Notes: generated from the letters alone by a model not told the origin. DNA of 43,959 nucleotides from Paracoccaceae bacterium (GCA_017854585.1 JAFMHK010000010.1:50728-94686); one strand, 5' to 3'; numbered from the stretch's first letter, positions 16,427 through 26,055 are shown. Numbers and translations: made by a program.

Positions 16427-18024
16427 TGGCTGCGGCGCGCCCCATCCGACTGGTATCGGGTTTCATGACCGTAGGGATGTGGACACTGGCAAGCCGCGTG
16501 ATGGGCTTTGTGCGCGATATCCTGATTGCCGGGTTTCTGGGTGCCGGTCCCGTGGCCGAGGCGTTCTTGGTGGCATTCTCGTTGCCGAACATGTTCCGCC
16601 GTTTCTTTGCCGAGGGCGCGATGAACACGGCGTTCGTGCCGCTGTTCGCCAAGAAGCTGGAGGCCGGGGAAGACGCCAAGGGCTTTGCGCAAGACGCGTT
16701 TTCCGGACTGGCCAGCGTGTTGATCGTGCTGACGCTGCTGGCGCAGGTGTTCATGCCTGCGCTGGTGTTTGCGATGGCATCGGGGTTCGTCAACGACGCG
16801 CGTTTCGATCTGGCGGTTGCCTTTGGCCGGATCGCGTTCGGTTATATCATCTTCATCTCGCTGGCGGCGTTGCTGTCAGGTCTGTTGAACGCGACGGGAC
16901 GGTTCATGGCAGCGGCGGCGGCCCCGGTGCTGTTGAACCTCATTCTGGTTGCGGCGCTGGTCTTTGCGGGAACGGGGCGTCTGGAAAGCCTTGTTCTTCT
17001 CAGCATCGAGCCGGGTCCAGGTGTGACGGGGCTGCAGTATGGCGCGCTGCTGGTCTGGGGTGTTCTGGTGGCGGGCGTGGCGCAGATGGGGCTGGTTTGG
17101 TGGGCGGCGGCGCGAGCCGGTTTCCGGCTGACCCTGCGGATGCCACGGATATCGCCTGATATCCGGCGGTTGGCGATCATCGCGGCACCGGCCATGTTGG
17201 CGGGCGGTGTCGTACAGATCAACCTGTTGGTGGGGCGCCAAGTCGCCAGTTTCTATGACGGTGCGATTGCATGGCTCAGCTATGCGGACCGGCTGTATCA
17301 ACTTCCGCTTGGGGTGGTGGGCATTGCCATTGGCATCGTGTTGCTGCCCGATCTGGCCCGGCGGCTACGTGCGGACGACACCGCGGGCGGGCGCGACGCC
17401 CTGAGCCGGGCTGCCGAGATTTCCATGGCACTGACCATTCCATCTGCCGTCGCGTTGATGGTGATCCCGCTGCCGCTGGTATCGGTCCTGTTCGAACGTG
17501 GCGCCTTTGATAGCGACGATGTGGCGGCCACCGCGCTTGCCCTGACGGTCTACGGGTTGGGCCTGCCGGCGTTCGTTCTGCAAAAAGTGCTGCAGCCGCT
17601 GTACTTCGCACGCGAAGACACCCGCAGCCCGTTCCGCTTTGCGCTGATCGCCATGCTGGTCAATGCGGTCGTGGCTGTCGGACTGGCCTATGCCATCGGG
17701 TTCATCGGGGCGGCCATCGGCACGACCGTTGCCGCATGGATCATGGTGTGGCTTCTGGTGCGCGGAAAACGCGGCATGGGCGAGGTGGCGGCGTTGGACG
17801 ACAGGTTCCGCCGCCGGATCTGGCGTATCTTGCTTGCGGCGATCTTGATGGGGGTGGTGCTTTGGGCGCTATCGCTATTGCTGGGTCCGTTGCTTGGCAC
17901 ACCGACCTGGCGCTACCTGGCCTTGGGTCTGCTGGTGGCGGGCGGGATCAGCAGCTACTTCGGGATCGGTCAGTTGCTGGGGGCCTTCCGCCTGCGCGAG
18001 TTCGGGCGCGCCGTCCGGCGATGA
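16426..18024 (+). CDS. murJ: Lipid II flippase MurJ
   Basis: MOP-superfamily inner-membrane flippase that moves lipid II to the periplasm for peptidoglycan synthesis. 532 residues with about 13-14 hydrophobic segments. Characteristic blocks: SRVMGFVRDILIAGFLG, FSLPNMFRRFFAEGAMNTAF, YADRLYQLPLGVVGIAIG, LPDLARR and LPAFVLQKVLQPLYFAREDTR; the charged Arg/Asp/Glu positions in the cavity helices are kept. The ATG shares one base with the glnD stop, so the two are translated as a coupled pair. Both are stress- and nutrient-linked housekeeping genes; coupling to glnD is positional only. Confidence 0.96.
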   Translation: MAAARPIRLVSGFMTVGMWTLASRVMGFVRDILIAGFLGAGPVAEAFLVAFSLPNMFRRFFAEGAMNTAFVPLFAKKLEAGEDAKGFAQDAFSGLASVLIVLTLLAQVFMPALVFAMASGFVNDARFDLAVAFGRIAFGYIIFISLAALLSGLLNATGRFMAAAAAPVLLNLILVAALVFAGTGRLESLVLLSIEPGPGVTGLQYGALLVWGVLVAGVAQMGLVWWAAARAGFRLTLRMPRISPDIRRLAIIAAPAMLAGGVVQINLLVGRQVASFYDGAIAWLSYADRLYQLPLGVVGIAIGIVLLPDLARRLRADDTAGGRDALSRAAEISMALTIPSAVALMVIPLPLVSVLFERGAFDSDDVAATALALTVYGLGLPAFVLQKVLQPLYFAREDTRSPFRFALIAMLVNAVVAVGLAYAIGFIGAAIGTTVAAWIMVWLLVRGKRGMGEVAALDDRFRRRIWRILLAAILMGVVLWALSLLLGPLLGTPTWRYLALGLLVAGGISSYFGIGQLLGAFRLREFGRAVRR

Positions 18025-18057
18025 CGCCGGAAGCGGTGGCCCTGTCCCCCGGTCATC
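18020..18057. terminator. Weak hairpin between convergent murJ and rhomboid genes
   Basis: GATGAC at 18020-18025 pairs with GTCATC at 18052-18057, extended by CGG/CCG after a two-base bulge. The stem starts in the murJ stop codon. There is no T-run on either strand, so Rho-independent termination is doubtful. Confidence 0.25.
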
Positions 18058-18084
18058 CATGAAGATGGAAGGCGGTGGCGCGCC

Positions 18085-18768
18085 CTAGCGTTGGCGCATG
18101 CGCGCGACAACGCGGGACCAGCCCCCCGGGCTGACGATGAACGACAGCAAGAACCCGGTGAGGAAGCCCGCAAGTTCGGACACGACATTGCCGAAATCGC
18201 CTTGGATCAAGCCGAAAAGAACCTGAATAGCCAGCAGAATGCCGATCATGCTGAAGGCGCGGTACTGATTTTCACCCGTCCCGGCAAGCCTTGCCCAAAG
18301 CAGGAACGTGAAGGCCCCGATCAGGCCATAGACCCCCGGATAGCCGCCGATCAGGGGGTATTGGCTGTGCATGATCAAGGTAAAGGCCAAGGCCCCGACG
18401 ACGGCGGACATCAGGAACACCGCCACGAACGCCCAAGGCGAAAACACCTCGGCCACCATCTTGCCGATGGCAAGAACGAACACCACTACGAAGGCCGCGT
18501 GAACAAAGCTGCCATGGATCAGGGGATACGTCACAAAGCGAAGCAGATGCTCGGTCGGATAGGTGTTGTTGGCCAGCATCCAATCGACCACCGCGGTCAG
18601 GACGCCGTAATCCTCAATCGCGGCCAGCCGCCAGCCAAGTCCCGCCTGCCCGCCCAGAAATCCGGCCGTCGCCGCCTGAAACAACAGTTCCAGCCCGCCG
18701 ATCACGGCAGCCAGTGCGATCACGATCGGCGGTATCGATAGGAACGGAGAGGTCGAATGGCTTTCCAT
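18085..18768 (-). CDS. Rhomboid-family membrane protein, predicted catalytically inactive
   Basis: 227-residue integral membrane protein with six or seven hydrophobic segments in a rhomboid arrangement: a His-containing segment (LIHGSFVHAAFVVVFVLAIG), a following helix (VAVFLMSAVVGALAF), PLIGGYPGVYGLIGAFTFL, and a final VSELAGFLTGFLLSF. In active rhomboids the TM4 motif is GxSG, TM6 carries AHxxG, and TM2 has HxxxN. Here TM4 reads GGYPGVYG (no serine), TM6 has Glu-Leu in place of the histidine, and HxxxN is HAAFV. All three catalytic positions are therefore lost, so it should not be a protease. It lies opposite trpS and convergent with murJ. Function unknown; iRhom/derlin-like client binding is only an analogy. 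Confidence 0.8.
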   Translation of the reverse strand: MESHSTSPFLSIPPIVIALAAVIGGLELLFQAATAGFLGGQAGLGWRLAAIEDYGVLTAVVDWMLANNTYPTEHLLRFVTYPLIHGSFVHAAFVVVFVLAIGKMVAEVFSPWAFVAVFLMSAVVGALAFTLIMHSQYPLIGGYPGVYGLIGAFTFLLWARLAGTGENQYRAFSMIGILLAIQVLFGLIQGDFGNVVSELAGFLTGFLLSFIVSPGGWSRVVARMRQR

Positions 18769-18852
18769 CGGTCATGGCCCTTGGTTGACGGGTGCGCGCC
18801 CCGTGGGTAAGCGATGCAGCAGCCGTTGACCAGACCCGGAGACCCACACCCC

Positions 18853-19875
18853 ATGGCCGAGACCAAATTCACCCCGCGCGTATTCTCGGGGATTCAGCCA
18901 TCGGGCGACCTGCACCTTGGCAACTATCTGGGCGCGATCAAGCGTTTCGTGGAGATGCAGGACGCAGGCACCCATGAAACCGTCTATTGCATGGTGGATT
19001 TGCACGCGATCACCGTGTGGCAAGACCCTGCCAAGTTGCGTCGCAGCACGCGGGAGTTGTGCGCGGGGTTCATCGCATCGGGGATCGACCCGGAGAAATC
19101 CATCTTGATCAACCAAAGCCAAGTGCCCGAACACGCGCAACTGGGGTGGGTCTTCAACTGCGTGGCGCGCATGGGCTGGATGGGCCGCATGACCCAGTGG
19201 AAGGACAAGGCAGGCAAGAATGCCGAGGCTGCATCGCTGGGGCTGTTCGCTTATCCCGCGCTGATGGCGGCCGATATTCTGGTGTATCACGCCACCCATG
19301 TGCCAGTGGGCGAGGATCAGAAGCAGCATCTGGAACTGACGCGCGACATTGCGGCCAAGTTCAACCATGATTTCGGGGTCGATTTCTTTCCCCTGACGGA
19401 ACCCGTGATCGAAGGGGCCGCCACGCGCGTGATGTCCCTGCGTGACGGCACCAAGAAGATGTCGAAGTCCGACCCTGCCGATGCCAGCCGGATCAACATG
19501 ACCGATGATGCCGACACGATCGCAAAGAAAATCCGCAAGGCCAAGACCGATCCAGACCCCCTGCCCGACGCGGCCGACGCGCTGGAGGCACGGCCCGATG
19601 CGCGCAATCTGGTCAACATCTATGCGGCATTGGCCGGGATCACGCCACAGGCGGTTCTGGACCAACACGCCGGATCCTTGTTTGGCCATTTCAAGGTGGC
19701 CTTGGCGGATCTGGCAGTGGACAAGATGGCGCCGATTGCGGGGGAAATGGCCCGCCTGATGGACGACCCGGCCGAGATCGACCGCATCTTGGGGCGCGGA
19801 GCAGAGCGTGCCCGCGAAATCACGGTCCCGATTCTGGAACAGGCCTATGACATCGTGGGCATGATCCGCAGCTAG
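18853..19875 (+). CDS. trpS: Tryptophanyl-tRNA synthetase
   Basis: Class I aminoacyl-tRNA synthetase charging tRNA-Trp. 340 residues. The HIGH-type motif is [19 protein letters not shown] and the KMSKS loop is [14 protein letters not shown]. Other family marks are [29 protein letters not shown] and [17 protein letters not shown] take the ATG at 18853 ([15 protein letters not shown]), with GGAGA about 10 bases upstream; the frame stays open to 18814, but the added residues are not family-like. The TAG stop lies inside GCTAGC and overlaps the xylA stop on the other strand. Confidence 0.96.
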   Translation: MAETKFTPRVFSGIQPSGDLHLGNYLGAIKRFVEMQDAGTHETVYCMVDLHAITVWQDPAKLRRSTRELCAGFIASGIDPEKSILINQSQVPEHAQLGWVFNCVARMGWMGRMTQWKDKAGKNAEAASLGLFAYPALMAADILVYHATHVPVGEDQKQHLELTRDIAAKFNHDFGVDFFPLTEPVIEGAATRVMSLRDGTKKMSKSDPADASRINMTDDADTIAKKIRKAKTDPDPLPDAADALEARPDARNLVNIYAALAGITPQAVLDQHAGSLFGHFKVALADLAVDKMAPIAGEMARLMDDPAEIDRILGRGAERAREITVPILEQAYDIVGMIRS

Positions 19876-21176
19876 CCCGTGAAGCGATTGACCAGATTTT
19901 CCAGCCGTTCCTGACGGCCCGACACCGGCTGTGGATCAAGCCCTTCGCGGACGACGCGGTCATGGATGGTGTCCAGCGTCGCGTGCGTCAGCAGCGCGGG
20001 CGCGTCGCCTTCGCCCCACTTGGCATAGCGGGCGTGGCGCGCCGCCTCCAGCGTGCCTTCCTGCAACATTGCGTAGGCGCGCTTGAATCCGGCCGCGCAG
20101 ACGTCCATGCCGCCGATATGGGCCGCAACCAGATCTTCGGCATCCAGCGATTGGCGCCGCAGCTTGGCATCGAAATTCGTGCCGCCGGTTCTCAGCCCGC
20201 CCGCCTTCAGAATCTCGTAATAGGCCAGCGTGACCTCGGGGGTGTTGTTCGGGAATTGGTCCGTATCCCAGCCCGACTGATAATCGTTCCGGTTCATGTC
20301 GATGGAGCCGAAAATGCCCAACGCCGCCGCCAGCGCGATCTCGTGTTCGAACGAATGGCCCGCAAGAATGGCGTGCCCTTGTTCGATGTTCACCTTCACC
20401 TCGCCCTCAAGCCCGAAATCCTTGAGGAATCCATAGACGGTGGCAACGTCGTAATCATATTGGTGCTTGGTCGGTTCCTGCGGTTTCGGCTCGATCAGGA
20501 TGGCGCCTTTGAAACCGATCTTGCGCGCATAATCCACCGCCATGCAAAGCATCCGGCCGGCCTGCTGCCGTTCGCGGGCCAGATCGGTGTTCAGCAGCGT
20601 CTCATACCCCTCGCGCCCCCCCCAGAGCACATAGTTTTCACCACCCAGCCGATGCGTCGCATCGATACAGGTCTTGATCGTCGCGCCGGCATAGGCAAAC
20701 ACATCGGGATCGGGGTTGGTCGCGGCACCGGCCATGTAGCGGCGGTGGGAAAACAGGTTCGCGGTGCCCCACAAAAGGCGCGGACCACCAGCGGCCATCT
20801 TCTCTGCGATGTAATCCACGATGGTTTCAAGGTTGCGGGTGGTTTCGGCGAAATCCGCGCCTTCGGGGCGGATGTCCGCATCGTGGAAACAGAAATACGG
20901 CTGCCCCAGAATCGCAAACAGATCGAACGCCGCGTCGGCCTTGGCGCGGGCGTGGTCAACCGTGGGACCAAACCATGGGCGCTGGAAGGTCTGTCCGCCA
21001 AACGGATCACCGCCTTCCCACGCGAAGCTGTGCCACCACGCGACGGCAAAGCGCAGGTGTTCCGCCATCGTCTTGCCACCGATGACCTCGGACGGGTTGT
21101 AGTGGCGAAAGGCCAGCGGGTTGTCGGTTTCCGGGCCTTCATAGGTGATGGGATGAATACCGGCGAAATAGCTCAT
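19872..21176 (-). CDS. xylA: Xylose isomerase
   Basis: Converts D-xylose to D-xylulose with two divalent metals; cytoplasmic TIM barrel. 434 residues, the long (class II) form as in E. coli. Visible: [35 protein letters not shown] with the catalytic histidine, [12 protein letters not shown], the metal-ligand segment [35 protein letters not shown] and the [20 protein letters not shown] block. The ATG at 21176 overlaps the xylB stop by 4 bases (ATGA), so it is the last gene of the xylFHGBA operon. Its stop lies back-to-back with the trpS stop, leaving no room for a separate terminator. Confidence 0.97.
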   Translation of the reverse strand: MSYFAGIHPITYEGPETDNPLAFRHYNPSEVIGGKTMAEHLRFAVAWWHSFAWEGGDPFGGQTFQRPWFGPTVDHARAKADAAFDLFAILGQPYFCFHDADIRPEGADFAETTRNLETIVDYIAEKMAAGGPRLLWGTANLFSHRRYMAGAATNPDPDVFAYAGATIKTCIDATHRLGGENYVLWGGREGYETLLNTDLARERQQAGRMLCMAVDYARKIGFKGAILIEPKPQEPTKHQYDYDVATVYGFLKDFGLEGEVKVNIEQGHAILAGHSFEHEIALAAALGIFGSIDMNRNDYQSGWDTDQFPNNTPEVTLAYYEILKAGGLRTGGTNFDAKLRRQSLDAEDLVAAHIGGMDVCAAGFKRAYAMLQEGTLEAARHARYAKWGEGDAPALLTHATLDTIHDRVVREGLDPQPVSGRQERLENLVNRFTG

Positions 21177-22609
21177 GATAGCTCCAGAATGGCTTGGGTC
21201 GCTTGGTTGTACAGGGCGTGCGCATCGTCAAATGCCGCACTGAGGGCGGGATCAGGCGCGAAAACCTGCGCAATGGGAGGCGTCGTCAACGCGTCTTGCG
21301 CGCCAGTATCCGCGATCAGCGCAAGACGCGCGGCACCGAAGGCCGCGCCGAAATCTCCATCGCTGGGACGCGCGACCGGCACGTTCAGCGCGGTCGCAAT
21401 CGTCGAAAGCCAGTAATCCGACTGACTGCCGCCCCCCACCGCGATCAACTGGTCAAAACCGGTTCCCGTGGCGCGAATGGCATCACGGCAATCGGCAAGG
21501 GCAAAGGTGACGCCTTCCAGCACCGCACGGGTCGCGGCGGCACGGTCGGTGGCATGCTCCAACCCCAGAAATGCGCCACGAATGGACGCGCTGTTCAGGG
21601 GCGTCCGCTCACCACCGAGATAGGGCAAGAACCGCGTGGCGCCCGGGGCCTGCAGAGGCCCAAGGCCCATGGTGAGCGTTACGGCGGTTTCGCCGACAAG
21701 CCCGGCAAACCAGTTCAACGCATCTGTCGCCGACAAGATCACGCCCATCTGGTGCCAGCGATCGGGCAAGGCATGGCAAAACGTGTGCACGGCCGTTTCG
21801 GGCGCTGGCCGATACCCATTGTTGGCCACGAACAACACGCCCGAGGTGCCGAGCGAGACGAAGGCCTGCCCCTCGGCCACGACGCCCATGCCGATGGCAG
21901 AGGCTGCGTTGTCCCCGGCACCGCCTGCAATCACCACGCCCTTGCGTAGCCCCCACCGTCTGGCCAGATCGTCCCGAAGGGTAGCTGATACGGCCGCACC
22001 TTCCACTAAGCGCGGCATCTGCGACCGGCGCAACCCGGTGGCTGCCAGCAGGTCATCGGACCAATCGCGCGCCGACACGTCCAGCCACGCGGTGCCCGCC
22101 GCATCGGACATCTCCGAGACGGCCTCGCCGCTCAACCAAAAACGCAGGTAATCCTTGGGCAGAAGCACGGTGGCAATCCGGGCCGCCAGATCGGGCTCGT
22201 GGGCCTGCATCCACGCGATCTTTGGGGCGGTAAAGCCGGGAAAGACGATATTACCGGTGATCGCGCGGAACCGCGGATCAGCGTCCATTCGGGCAGCCTC
22301 CTGATGGGCGCGCGTGTCGTTCCACAAGATGGCGGGGCGCAACACCTCGCCGTTCTTGTCCACGCAAACCGCGCCATGCATCTGTCCTGACAGCCCGATC
22401 GCCCGCACGGCGGACAGGTCGCGCCCCGCCGCGATCTGGTCAAGTGCGGCACTTGTTGCCGCCACCCAGTCGGCGGGCCGCTGTTCGGACCATCCCGCAT
22501 GGGGGCGCTGCACGCTCAAGGGGGCTGTCGCCTCGGACAGGACCGTTTGATCCGCATGGATAAGAAGGGCCTTCACGCCCGATGTTCCCAGATCCAGCCC
22601 GATATACAT
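21173..22609 (-). CDS. xylB: Xylulokinase
   Basis: FGGY-family kinase phosphorylating D-xylulose to xylulose 5-phosphate, feeding the pentose phosphate pathway. 478 residues. The start [19 protein letters not shown] is the phosphate-1 motif; [36 protein letters not shown] (catalytic Asp) and [14 protein letters not shown] follow. The ATG at 22609 is taken: AGGGG sits 8 bases upstream, inside a perfect 14-base palindrome (22610-22623). The frame continues to 22750, but those residues are not family-like. It is separated from the ABC genes upstream by 112 bases with a GC hairpin, so it may be expressed at a different level. Confidence 0.96.
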   Translation of the reverse strand: MYIGLDLGTSGVKALLIHADQTVLSEATAPLSVQRPHAGWSEQRPADWVAATSAALDQIAAGRDLSAVRAIGLSGQMHGAVCVDKNGEVLRPAILWNDTRAHQEAARMDADPRFRAITGNIVFPGFTAPKIAWMQAHEPDLAARIATVLLPKDYLRFWLSGEAVSEMSDAAGTAWLDVSARDWSDDLLAATGLRRSQMPRLVEGAAVSATLRDDLARRWGLRKGVVIAGGAGDNAASAIGMGVVAEGQAFVSLGTSGVLFVANNGYRPAPETAVHTFCHALPDRWHQMGVILSATDALNWFAGLVGETAVTLTMGLGPLQAPGATRFLPYLGGERTPLNSASIRGAFLGLEHATDRAAATRAVLEGVTFALADCRDAIRATGTGFDQLIAVGGGSQSDYWLSTIATALNVPVARPSDGDFGAAFGAARLALIADTGAQDALTTPPIAQVFAPDPALSAAFDDAHALYNQATQAILELS

Positions 22610-22623
22610 CAGGGGTACCCCTG
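22610..22623 (-). promoter_or_regulatory. Perfect palindrome containing the xylB ribosome-binding site
   Basis: CAGGGGTACCCCTG is a perfect 14-base palindrome that ends exactly where the xylB ATG begins. The AGGGG half is the only Shine-Dalgarno candidate, 8 bases from the start. In RNA it could fold into a 5-bp stem with a GTAC loop and hide the site, or two transcripts could pair. Function is inferred. Confidence 0.45.
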
Positions 22624-22680
22624 TTTCTCTGCTTCCAAAATACTCAAGGGAAACAGCCAAAACGACACGCACGTCCAACG

Positions 22681-22714
22681 GGGGTCGGGGGGCGTCGCCC
22701 CGTCTTCCGACCCC
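22681..22714 (-). terminator. Nested GC hairpin between xylG and xylB
   Basis: An outer stem GGGGTCGG (22681-22688)/CCGACCCC (22707-22714) encloses an inner stem GGGGC/GCCCC (22689-22701). It lies just after the ATPase gene inside the operon. On the transcribed (minus) strand the following bases are not a T-run, so it is more likely an attenuating or mRNA-stabilising hairpin than a full terminator. Confidence 0.45.
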
Positions 22715-22721
22715 TGCAATT

Positions 22722-23480
22722 TCACGCAGCCGCCTTGGGGTTCTTGCCAAGGATGATCATGCTCAGGATATCATCCTCGGTCACGTCCTCGACCCGTTCG
22801 GTGCCGACAAGCTGTCCGTTCTTCATCACCGACACCCGATCGCACAATTCCAACATCTCGCGGGTGTCATGGCTGATCAGGAAGATACCGAGCCCCTGTT
22901 TCTTCAGCTCTTGAATCAGGTCTGCAACCATCTTGGTTTCGTGGACCCCGAGCGCTGCGGTCGGTTCGTCCATGATCAGGATCTTGGCGTTGAAATAGAC
23001 GGCGCGTGCAATGGCGACCGACTGCCGCTGCCCGCCCGAAAGCGCGCTGACGGGTTCCTTGATCTTCTGGAAGTTCGGGTTCAGCCGCGCCATGATCTTG
23101 CGGGTCTCGGCCTCCATCCGGCTGTCGTCCACGAAGCCCAACGGCGTGGTCAGTTCGCGGCCAAGAAAGAGGTTGGCGGGTGCATTCAGGTTATCGGCCA
23201 GCGCCAGCGTCTGGTAGATGGTTTCGATATTGTAGCGGCGTGCGTCGCGGGGGCTGCTGATGTGGGCTTCTTTCCCCTCGATCAGAATCTGGCCGCTGTC
23301 CTTGTGATAGGCGCCGGACAGGATCTTGATCAGGGTGGATTTGCCTGCCCCGTTATGGCCCAGAAGGCCCACGACTTCACCGGGATACAGGTCGATAGAT
23401 ACGTGGTCGACCGCCTTCACCCCACCAAACGCGATGGAAATGTCGCGCAGTTCAACCAATGGTGTTCCTGTCCGGTCCAT
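22722..23480 (-). CDS. xylG: Xylose ABC transporter ATP-binding protein (single-domain XylG type)
   Basis: ATPase of a sugar importer (CUT2 class). 252 residues with one nucleotide-binding domain: Walker [13 protein letters not shown]-loop [13 protein letters not shown], signature LSGGQRQSV, Walker [13 protein letters not shown] and switch histidine [10 protein letters not shown]. coli XylG and most CUT2 ATPases are ~500 residues with two fused domains, so this is the half-size form seen in some alphaproteobacterial systems such as FrcA; a homodimer would be needed. The ATG shares one base with the xylH stop (TGATG). The xylose assignment rests on the operon. Confidence 0.88.
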   Translation of the reverse strand: MDRTGTPLVELRDISIAFGGVKAVDHVSIDLYPGEVVGLLGHNGAGKSTLIKILSGAYHKDSGQILIEGKEAHISSPRDARRYNIETIYQTLALADNLNAPANLFLGRELTTPLGFVDDSRMEAETRKIMARLNPNFQKIKEPVSALSGGQRQSVAIARAVYFNAKILIMDEPTAALGVHETKMVADLIQELKKQGLGIFLISHDTREMLELCDRVSVMKNGQLVGTERVEDVTEDDILSMIILGKNPKAAA

Positions 23481-24802
23481 CAGCGTACCCCCAAGCGTTT
23501 ACGGTAAATTATATCGATCAGCACTGCGGCGACCAGAACCGCCCCCACAACGATGTTCTGCAGCGGCGAATCCACCCCGACCATCGCCATGCCTGACTGC
23601 AGCGACTGCATGATCAGCGCGCCAAGTATCGCGCCGTAGATCGTTCCAAGCCCACCCGAAAGCGCGGTGCCCCCGATCACGGCGGCGGCGATCACCCGCA
23701 ATTCATCCAGCGTGCCGATATCGTTGGAATGGTTCGTCAAGCGGGCCGAAGCCACGACCGCCGCCAGCGCGCAAAGCGCGCCCATGATGGCGAATATCTT
23801 GACTGTGAGCAGCCGGGTATTGATGCCCGACAGTTCCGCCGCATCCGGGTTGCCACCGGTTGCGAAGATATATCGGCCCAACCGCGTCCGTTGCGCGATG
23901 ATGGTCATGACAACCGCAACCGCGATCAGCAACAGCACCGAAAATGGCAGGCCATAGCCGGCGGAAAACCCTTCGGGCATCACCTCACCACGTGCGTCGA
24001 ACATTCGTTCCAGTCGGGGGGTCGGGATCTGATAGGCGTTGACCATAGCAACCAGCCCAAGGATGCCGCCTGCCACGATGGCGGAAACGGCCGTTTCCGC
24101 CCATACTGGTTTCACAGGGAAGCCGTGGTGCAATTTGGAGCGTCGTGCCGACCAGATCGCGCCGACCGCAATCGCCGTCGCCACGACACCGACCACCCAT
24201 GACCATGTTTCGCCCAAGGTGCCGTTGATGCCCCCAAAGCTCTGAAATGTGCTGTCCAGCGGGCCGATCGTCTGGCCGTTGGTGATGAACCACCCAACGT
24301 TGCGCCAGATCAGAAGGCCGCCGAGGGTGACGATGAAGGCCGGGATCGTCAGGTAGCCGATCAACCAGCCATGAAACGCACCAATCAGCGTGCCCGCCAC
24401 AAGGCCAACAAGAATGGCGACCCAAGGCGTGGCAGCATGGCCCAGACCAAGGTTGAGCCAATCCGGCAGGTACATGGTTTGGGTCATCGCCATCAACGCT
24501 GAGCAGGTGGCAAGAATGGACCCGACGCTGAGGTCGATGTGGCGGGTCACGATGACGAAGACCATCCCGGTGGCCATGATGCCCACGCTGACCGTCTGAA
24601 TCGTCAGGTTGAAGATATTGCGCGGGGTCAGAAACCGGCCGTCAGCCAGCCGTTCGAAAAATCCGCCGCTACCCGTCAGGAATTGAAAGATCAGGCAGAT
24701 GGCAATGAACGCGCCGATCATGCCCAGAAGGCGCAGGTCCAGTTCCATTTGGCCCAGAAAGCTGCGCTTGGGCGCGGTCTGAGTTGTGGTTGTGTCGGTC
24801 AT
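23480..24802 (-). CDS. xylH: Xylose ABC transporter permease
   Basis: Membrane subunit of the CUT2 sugar importer; 440 residues with roughly ten to twelve hydrophobic segments. Typical family text: [20 protein letters not shown] followed by [59 protein letters not shown] and the C-terminal [20 protein letters not shown]. It is longer than E. coli XylH (393) because of an insert around residues 190-260. The start at 24802 gives MTDTTTTQ..., with GGGGA 9 bases upstream; the frame stays open to 24841. It is 128 bases downstream of xylF, with a stable hairpin in the gap, and overlaps xylG by one base. Confidence 0.92.
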   Translation of the reverse strand: MTDTTTTQTAPKRSFLGQMELDLRLLGMIGAFIAICLIFQFLTGSGGFFERLADGRFLTPRNIFNLTIQTVSVGIMATGMVFVIVTRHIDLSVGSILATCSALMAMTQTMYLPDWLNLGLGHAATPWVAILVGLVAGTLIGAFHGWLIGYLTIPAFIVTLGGLLIWRNVGWFITNGQTIGPLDSTFQSFGGINGTLGETWSWVVGVVATAIAVGAIWSARRSKLHHGFPVKPVWAETAVSAIVAGGILGLVAMVNAYQIPTPRLERMFDARGEVMPEGFSAGYGLPFSVLLLIAVAVVMTIIAQRTRLGRYIFATGGNPDAAELSGINTRLLTVKIFAIMGALCALAAVVASARLTNHSNDIGTLDELRVIAAAVIGGTALSGGLGTIYGAILGALIMQSLQSGMAMVGVDSPLQNIVVGAVLVAAVLIDIIYRKRLGVR

Positions 24803-24889
24803 ATCTGGAAATCCCCGTCGCCGCAGGTGATGAAGAGCCACATGGCCACAAGGGCCATAAGCGTGGATGTCACGTATTGTGGTGAAGAC

Positions 24890-24915
24890 GCGCCCGGACG
24901 CGATGATCCGGGCGC
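24890..24915 (-). terminator. Hairpin after xylF (partial terminator or mRNA stabiliser)
   Basis: A perfect 9-bp stem, GCGCCCGGA (24890-24898) with TCCGGGCGC (24907-24915), 8-base loop, 15 bases after the xylF stop. Only a weak T-rich stretch follows on the minus strand, so partial termination or 3'-end protection of the xylF transcript is likelier than a full stop. Confidence 0.5.
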
Positions 24916-24930
24916 ACTATCAGACAACGA

Positions 24931-25962
24931 TCAGTTGCAGGGCGCGGGGCCGTTGGTCACGCCTTGGCACAGGGCCTCGACGGAGATCCAACCTGCATCG
25001 GTCACGACGGGCAGGTTGTCCGCAGTGATCGGAACCGGCGCAAGGAACATGGCGTTCATCGTGGTGCCACCGGGGGAGGTCCATTCCTGCGCACCTTCGA
25101 TGTCGGCCATCGCGGTTCCGCCGGCCATTGCCACGGCGATTTCAGCGGCAGCTGTGCCCAGATCGCGCGAGTCTTTCCAGACGGTAACGGTCTGGGTGCC
25201 CATTGCGACACGGTTCAGTGCGGCATGGTCGCCGTCCTGACCCGAGACCGGGATACCTTCCATGCCCTGTGCAGTCAGCGCCGCAATCGCGCCACCGGCG
25301 GTGCCGTCGTTGGACGCCACAACTGCATCGACTTCGTTGTTTTGCGCGGTCAGGATCTGCTCCATGTTGCGCTGTGCGTTGGCGGGCAGCCAGCCATCGG
25401 TATAGGCTTCGGCCACGATCGTGATCGCGCCGCTATCGACTGCGGCTTGCAGCACTTCCTGCTGACCAGCGCGCAGGAAATCCGCGTTCGGGTCAGTCGG
25501 CGAGCCCTTGATCATGACGTAGTTGCCTTCGGGCATCGCTTCCAGAACGGCGCGCGCCTGCATCCGGCCCACTTCGACATTGTCGAAGGTCAGGTAAAAG
25601 GCGCGGTCATCTTCGATCAGACGGTCGTATGCTACAACAGGAATGCCTTCGTCGGCAGCCAGCTGCACGGCGGGACCAATGGCTTGTGCATCTTGCGCCA
25701 AGATGATCAGGGCATCAACGCCCTGCGCGATCAGCGCCTCGATGTCCGAAAGCTGTGTGGCGGCCGAGCTTTGCGCATCGGCGCTGAGGTAGGAGGCGCC
25801 GGCGGCGTCAAGGGCTGCGACAATCGCGGCCTCATCGGTCTGCCAACGCTCTTCCTGAAAATTCGACCAGCTGACGCCGACGGTGATGCCATGGGCATCA
25901 GCAAAGGCGGTTGAGGTAAAGGCGACCGACGACAGCGCGGCAGCCATGAAAATCTTACGCAT
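24931..25962 (-). CDS. xylF: Xylose ABC transporter substrate-binding protein
   Basis: Periplasmic sugar receptor of the ribose/xylose (periplasmic-binding type 1) class, 343 residues. Signal peptide MRKIFMAAALSSVAFTSTAF with cleavage near FA-DA. The mature part shows ITVGVSWSNFQEERWQTDEAAI, ADAQSSAATQLSDIEALIAQGVDALIILAQD, IPVVAYDRLIEDDRAFYLTFDNVEVGRMQA and GSPTDPNADFLRAGQQEVL, all close in style to E. coli XylF. GGAGG lies 5 bases before the ATG at 25962, which decides the start; the frame is open to 26025. It is the first gene of the xylFHGBA operon, divergent from xylR. Xylose specificity comes from style plus xylA/xylB/xylR context. Confidence 0.94.
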   Translation of the reverse strand: MRKIFMAAALSSVAFTSTAFADAHGITVGVSWSNFQEERWQTDEAAIVAALDAAGASYLSADAQSSAATQLSDIEALIAQGVDALIILAQDAQAIGPAVQLAADEGIPVVAYDRLIEDDRAFYLTFDNVEVGRMQARAVLEAMPEGNYVMIKGSPTDPNADFLRAGQQEVLQAAVDSGAITIVAEAYTDGWLPANAQRNMEQILTAQNNEVDAVVASNDGTAGGAIAALTAQGMEGIPVSGQDGDHAALNRVAMGTQTVTVWKDSRDLGTAAAEIAVAMAGGTAMADIEGAQEWTSPGGTTMNAMFLAPVPITADNLPVVTDAGWISVEALCQGVTNGPAPCN

Positions 25963-26019
25963 GGAGTCCTCCCAAGGATTATTGGCCCGGCACATGAATG
26001 CAGAGCGTGCCAGAGACTT

Positions 26020-26055
26020 GCGCATATTAGTTCGGCTGTCAAAAAAAATATGCGC
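26020..26055. promoter_or_regulatory. Candidate XylR operator / xylF promoter element
   Basis: Perfect inverted repeat GCGCATATT (26020-26028) and AATATGCGC (26047-26055) with an 18-base spacer. On the minus strand the spacer contains TTGACA, an ideal -35 hexamer for xylF transcription, though I see no good -10 at 17 bases. The placement between divergent xylF and xylR fits repressor binding. Not proven. Confidence 0.4.

Noticed and set aside
19962..21416. 484-codon open frame antisense to xylA/xylB
   Set aside because: Shadow of two certain genes, low-complexity Arg/Gly/His-rich product.
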